Source of the DNA: Brasilonema sennae CENA114
Lineage (GTDB): Bacteria > Cyanobacteriota > Cyanobacteriia > Cyanobacteriales > Nostocaceae
Direction: 5' to 3'
DNA: 64,000 bases
Assembly: GCF_006968745.1 (NCBI RefSeq)
Contig: NZ_CP030118.1
Span: forward strand, 4,957,943-5,021,942
A program made the position numbers and the translations under genes. Below are positions 61,462-64,000 of this stretch, one piece after another. The notes under the pieces were generated by a model. That model saw only the letters and a program-made list of their open reading frames with translations. It was not told where the DNA came from and made no database searches. Every line of letters begins with the position of its first letter. The stretch's first letter is position 1.

Positions 61462-61629
61462 ATGTCAATGGCTAAACAAACGGAAAGGTTAGAGATTCGG
61501 ATTACAGCAGACGAATTAAAAACACTAGAGCTATATTGTCAGCTAGTTGATTTGAATAAAAGTGATGTGTTGCGAGAATACATTCAGTCCTTGAAAAAGA
61601 AAATAAAGAAAATGAACAGCAATGTTTAG
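61462..61629 (+). CDS. small ribbon-helix-helix-like protein beside TnpB
   Basis: 55 residues (MSMAKQTERLEIRITADELK, then a predicted helix pair, with LNKSDVLREYIQSL). The beta strand plus two helices fit the ribbon-helix-helix fold of CopG/Arc repressors. It is divergent from tnpB, 51 bases away, and probably belongs to the same mobile element as regulator or accessory. A second ATG at 61468 is possible. Short but with a convincing pattern. Confidence 0.7.
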   Translation: MSMAKQTERLEIRITADELKTLELYCQLVDLNKSDVLREYIQSLKKKIKKMNSNV

Positions 61630-61653
61630 ATATGTTCAGAGCTTTACAGTGAT

Positions 61654-61920
61654 TCAACGTTTAGGACGATCTCCGTGGGCACCTTGGTCTGCTTGATTGG
61701 CTTTGACCCACAACTTTTGCCCCTGTTGGTAAAGCAAAGCTGCACCAACCCAGCAGCCAAGCACAACCAATATTCCCAATCGCGACGGGATTGATATCAG
61801 TAACAAAATCAAAAAGGGAGAGACAACTAAACTAAATGCCCCTCCAAAGCATGCTAAAGCTTTAGTTCTACGTTCGTGGGCTAGTTGTCTAATTCTCATG
61901 CCAGCTTTTGGCACATCCAC
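61654..61920 (-). CDS. small two-helix membrane protein
   Basis: 88 residues. Basic N-terminus (RIRQLAHERRTK), then two hydrophobic segments (about 23-43 and 47-65), then a charged tail. I do not recognise a named family. It may be a conserved cyanobacterial protein of unknown function. The start is the first Met; the Met at residue 8 is also possible. Confidence 0.55.
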   Translation of the reverse strand: MDVPKAGMRIRQLAHERRTKALACFGGAFSLVVSPFLILLLISIPSRLGILVVLGCWVGAALLYQQGQKLWVKANQADQGAHGDRPKR

Positions 61921-62220
61921 TCCCCCAATTTAAATCGTTACATTTATAATATTGGGAGAATTGGCAAAATTTTACAGCTTGTGCAGAATAGACTACATCT
62001 TTGACAGTGTAAATAGAATGTAGTATTGTATTGCAAGCAGAATATGAGTAAAAGACTTACATTGAAACGGTTTTGGGCCTGATTACCAGGGAAGTTTCCC
62101 AAATCGATTCATGTGGCGACGAAGAAGAAATTTCTGCTCAAGGTTTTAATCTCGGTCTTTGCCAATACCCTTGAAACACGCATTTTCGTAACTAGCAACT
62201 TCAGGAGTTATTAAAGATTC
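61921..62220. other. spacer, no gene seen
   Basis: 300 bases. Only a small hairpin (GGGAA-G-TTTCCC, near 62090) stands out. It includes the promoter region of the cyclotransferase-like gene, with AGGAG at 62203-62207. Confidence 0.45.
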
Positions 62221-62631
62221 TTGGTGATAAAAGTTTTTGTCTACGGGACTCTTAAACCAGGTGAAGAAAATTATTCCAGGTACTGTGCTGGTAAGGTAGT
62301 CAATACTACTAGAGCCGTTGCACAGGGAAAATTATTTGCCCTACCAATGGGTTATCCAGCAATGATACCAGGAGATGACGCCGTATACGGATATTTACTC
62401 TCATTAACTAACTCAGATGTGTTGACGGCTTTGGACGAGTTGGAAGGTTACCATCCTGATCGAGACGCATCAGAAAACCTTTACAACAGAAAGCAAATAG
62501 AAACCCAGGATCTACAAGGACACTTGCTTGGTTATGCCTGGGTTTACATAATGACAGAAAAGCTAGCCATTCAATTACAAGGTATCCACCAACCCAATGG
62601 TTGGTGGAGTAGTTCTCATAAACACAAATGA
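62221..62631 (+). CDS. gamma-glutamylcyclotransferase-like (GGCT/AIG2) protein
   Basis: 136 residues. The family opens with VFVYGTLKPGEENY, whose YGTL loop binds the gamma-glutamyl group; the catalytic-type Glu falls in ALDELEGYHPD. Members cyclise gamma-glutamyl amino acids to 5-oxoproline or trim gamma-glutamylamines. Starts are TTG at 62221 or GTG at 62224; AGGAG lies 13 bases upstream of the TTG. No ATG fits. A perfect hairpin in the coding sequence lies 24 bases before the end (62586-62607). Confidence 0.87.
   Translation: MVIKVFVYGTLKPGEENYSRYCAGKVVNTTRAVAQGKLFALPMGYPAMIPGDDAVYGYLLSLTNSDVLTALDELEGYHPDRDASENLYNRKQIETQDLQGHLLGYAWVYIMTEKLAIQLQGIHQPNGWWSSSHKHK
62586..62607. repeat. perfect hairpin within the GGCT-like coding end
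   Basis: CCACCAACC-CAAT-GGTTGGTGG, a 9-bp perfect stem with a 4-base loop, encoding HQPNGWW. Not followed by a T-run. Confidence 0.75.
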
Positions 62632-62688
62632 TGAATTCTAAATTTTTTTAACTTAATTTTTTACTTAAAATTCATCATTCATAACTTT

Positions 62689-63324
62689 TTAATTTACATA
62701 GTCTTTAATATTGAACTCATGCTCAATATCTTGCGATTGAGGCTCTACTTTTTTATCATCTAAATTTTCAACAGAGGCTTCTGCTGTTTTTGGAATTGGG
62801 ATCACTGGATTATTTATAGCAACCCTAAGCGGTGAGGCGACAACAGGAGTAGACATTACTGATTGTGTCTGCGTTGGTTGGTTTTGAGCCAATTGAAGTA
62901 GCCTAGACTCACCACCTGTCAGTAGACCAGAAAAGGCACTAATCATGCAAGCTGCAATAGCAGCCCCTCCAGCCATCAATACTAGCCTAGGGCGACGGCG
63001 CAAACGTGCCATCACTTGCTCGACTGTTTCTTCTACTGACTGTTGTGGTTCAGGTACTGGAATAGCCCGTACACCTTGTCGCAACTTTAATAGTCGCGCA
63101 TGCAAACGCTTAACTGTCGCATCTTCTGCAAGCCATCGCTCGACTTGCTTGCGTTCAGCAGCCGTCACCTCACCATCGAGGTAAGCACTCAATAACTCGA
63201 AGCGATCGCGCTTCACCATATCCATAGCACCCGTTAATTCATTGGTATGCTCAGTATTCCCACCTCGCAAATCTTTGTGATGTTGCAAGGCAGAACGGTC
63301 ATCAAACTGAGAATCAGTAGTCAT
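62689..63324 (-). CDS. anti-sigma factor, transmembrane
   Basis: 211 residues from the ATG at 63324 (MTTDSQFDD). A cytosolic anti-sigma domain (RFELLSAYLDGEVTAAERKQ...WLAEDATVKRLHARL) is followed by one membrane segment (LVLMAGGAAIAACMISAFSG) and a Pro-rich periplasmic tail. The canonical HxxxCxxC zinc ligands are absent, so it is of the zinc-free type. It lies directly downstream of the ECF sigma gene on the same strand and would hold that sigma factor until released by a membrane signal. Confidence 0.88.
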   Translation of the reverse strand: MTTDSQFDDRSALQHHKDLRGGNTEHTNELTGAMDMVKRDRFELLSAYLDGEVTAAERKQVERWLAEDATVKRLHARLLKLRQGVRAIPVPEPQQSVEETVEQVMARLRRRPRLVLMAGGAAIAACMISAFSGLLTGGESRLLQLAQNQPTQTQSVMSTPVVASPLRVAINNPVIPIPKTAEASVENLDDKKVEPQSQDIEHEFNIKDYVN

Positions 63325-63480
63325 TTTAACATTATTACCAATTCCTACACGGGTAAACACAGCGGACTAAGATGAGAAATTAATCAATTCTTTTCCTGTT
63401 GGCAGAAGCACTCTGCTATCTCTTTCATAATACTAACGAATTATCATAATCTGCCATTAACCAAAGGATGGAAACTGTTA

Positions 63481-64000
63481 TTACGAATCTAAATAATTTT
63501 GCAACTGAGATTGCAATCTCGCTCTTGCTCTAGCTATTCTCGACTTAACTGTTCCTAGAGAAACACCAGTAATTTCGGCAATTTCTTCATATGCCAATCC
63601 TTCGATTTCTCGCAGAACTATTGTTGTACGGAATACTTCTGGCAAATCAGCGATCGCCTCACGTAGTTGCTCATAAAACTCTCTAGTCGTCAGTTCTTCC
63701 TCGGGTCCAGGAGTATCTCCTGCAATTTCCCAATCCATCTCGCCATCGTCTACCGAACGGGGAGCATCCAGTGACAAAGGACTGACAACCCGCTTGCGCT
63801 TACGCAACTCATCGTAAAACAAGTTGGTGGCAATACGGCTTAACCAGCCTCGGAATTTGGATGGTTCTTGTAATCGGTTAATATTCCGATATACACGAAT
63901 CCAAACCTCTTGAGCCAAATCAGCTCTGTCAGGCCAATCAGGAGCTAGATGGTATAAGACTCTATCTACCTGGGATTGATATCTACGTAACAACTCAGCA
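63481..64000 (-). CDS. ECF-type sigma factor, 5' end cut by the window
   Basis: At least 172 residues, open to the window edge, so the start is outside. Region 2 is seen as YHLAPDWPDRADLAQEVWIRVYRN with PSKFRGWLSRIATNLFYDEL. Region 4 is AIADLPEVFRTTIVLREIEG and EIAEITGVSLGTVKSRIARAR. The match is to cyanobacterial SigG-type group 4 sigma factors. A TTG at 63993 lies in frame but is unlikely to be the start. It pairs with the anti-sigma gene 156 bases downstream. Confidence 0.93.
   Translation of the reverse strand, partial: AELLRRYQSQVDRVLYHLAPDWPDRADLAQEVWIRVYRNINRLQEPSKFRGWLSRIATNLFYDELRKRKRVVSPLSLDAPRSVDDGEMDWEIAGDTPGPEEELTTREFYEQLREAIADLPEVFRTTIVLREIEGLAYEEIAEITGVSLGTVKSRIARARARLQSQLQNYLDS

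Noticed and set aside
1..64000. tRNA or rRNA genes
   Set aside because: I looked for T-loop (GGTTCRANNCC) and rRNA-like conserved stretches in the gaps and saw none; a tRNA search program would settle it.

Overview
The window looks like chromosome from a filamentous, probably heterocyst-forming cyanobacterium of the Nostocales. It carries ChlH, a helical carotenoid protein, a TxlA/HCF164-type thioredoxin, a NIL-ferredoxin and a hybrid peroxiredoxin-glutaredoxin. It is rich in HIP1 octamers (GCGATCGC), heptameric short tandem repeats and dispersed palindromic repeats, and it has large WD40/STAND proteins. I found no rRNA, tRNA or CRISPR array.

Layout. 0-9 kb: housekeeping and small enzyme genes (NIL-ferredoxin, thioredoxin, P-loop kinase, a solitary C5 DNA methyltransferase, MurG, SDR, serine beta-lactamase-like hydrolase, VOC protein). 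9-16 kb: a caspase-STAND-WD40 protein, a small exported protein and a cytochrome P450. 16-22 kb: Rieske/AIF-like oxidoreductase, a two-gene operon whose second gene ends in a transposon-derived tail, a VWA protein and a helical carotenoid protein. 22.4-26.6 kb: a TetR-HlyD-EmrB efflux cluster with a clear operator. 26.7-33.4 kb: an LpxB-like glycosyltransferase, chlH and a Uma2 nuclease. 33.5-44 kb: a mosaic block of small oxidoreductases and regulators (NmrA, ABM, SDR, AraC, quinone reductase, QorB-like, VOC, DUF3237, SnoaL, TetX-like monooxygenase, MarR) mixed with at least seven gene remnants. Base composition shifts several times there, so it looks like accumulated foreign DNA. 44-49 kb: VapBC between direct repeats of the 3' end of a Rieske gene, then the Rieske gene, hybrid peroxiredoxin and an aquaporin. 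49.5-56.3 kb: a 1557-residue STAND-WD40 protein divergent from an HTH-STAND protein, then a small exported protein. 56.4-64 kb: leuS, a P-loop kinase, a NERD-like nuclease, an IS605-type TnpB with a small ribbon-helix-helix ORF, a gamma-glutamylcyclotransferase-like gene and an ECF sigma/anti-sigma pair cut by the window end.

The strongest unusual signals concern small mobile repeats. (1) A 185-bp MITE with 16-bp terminal inverted repeats and perfect 11-bp target duplications occurs twice (18824-19008, 41072-41256). Each copy sits in the 3' end of an unrelated gene, in the same orientation and frame, and replaces the native C-terminus with the same ~40-residue tail. The displaced native C-termini are still readable beyond each element. 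(2) A 114-bp duplication of the 3' end of the Rieske gene flanks vapBC. The outer copy carries two palindromic insertions that the intact copy lacks, and both lie exactly inside HIP1 sites with an AT duplication. (3) Intergenic-type repeats have also entered coding sequence in frame (5072 gene; STAND ATPase at 53.3 kb) or broken it (alkB at 34.8 kb).

Product calls rest on motifs and family resemblance read by eye. No database search was possible.
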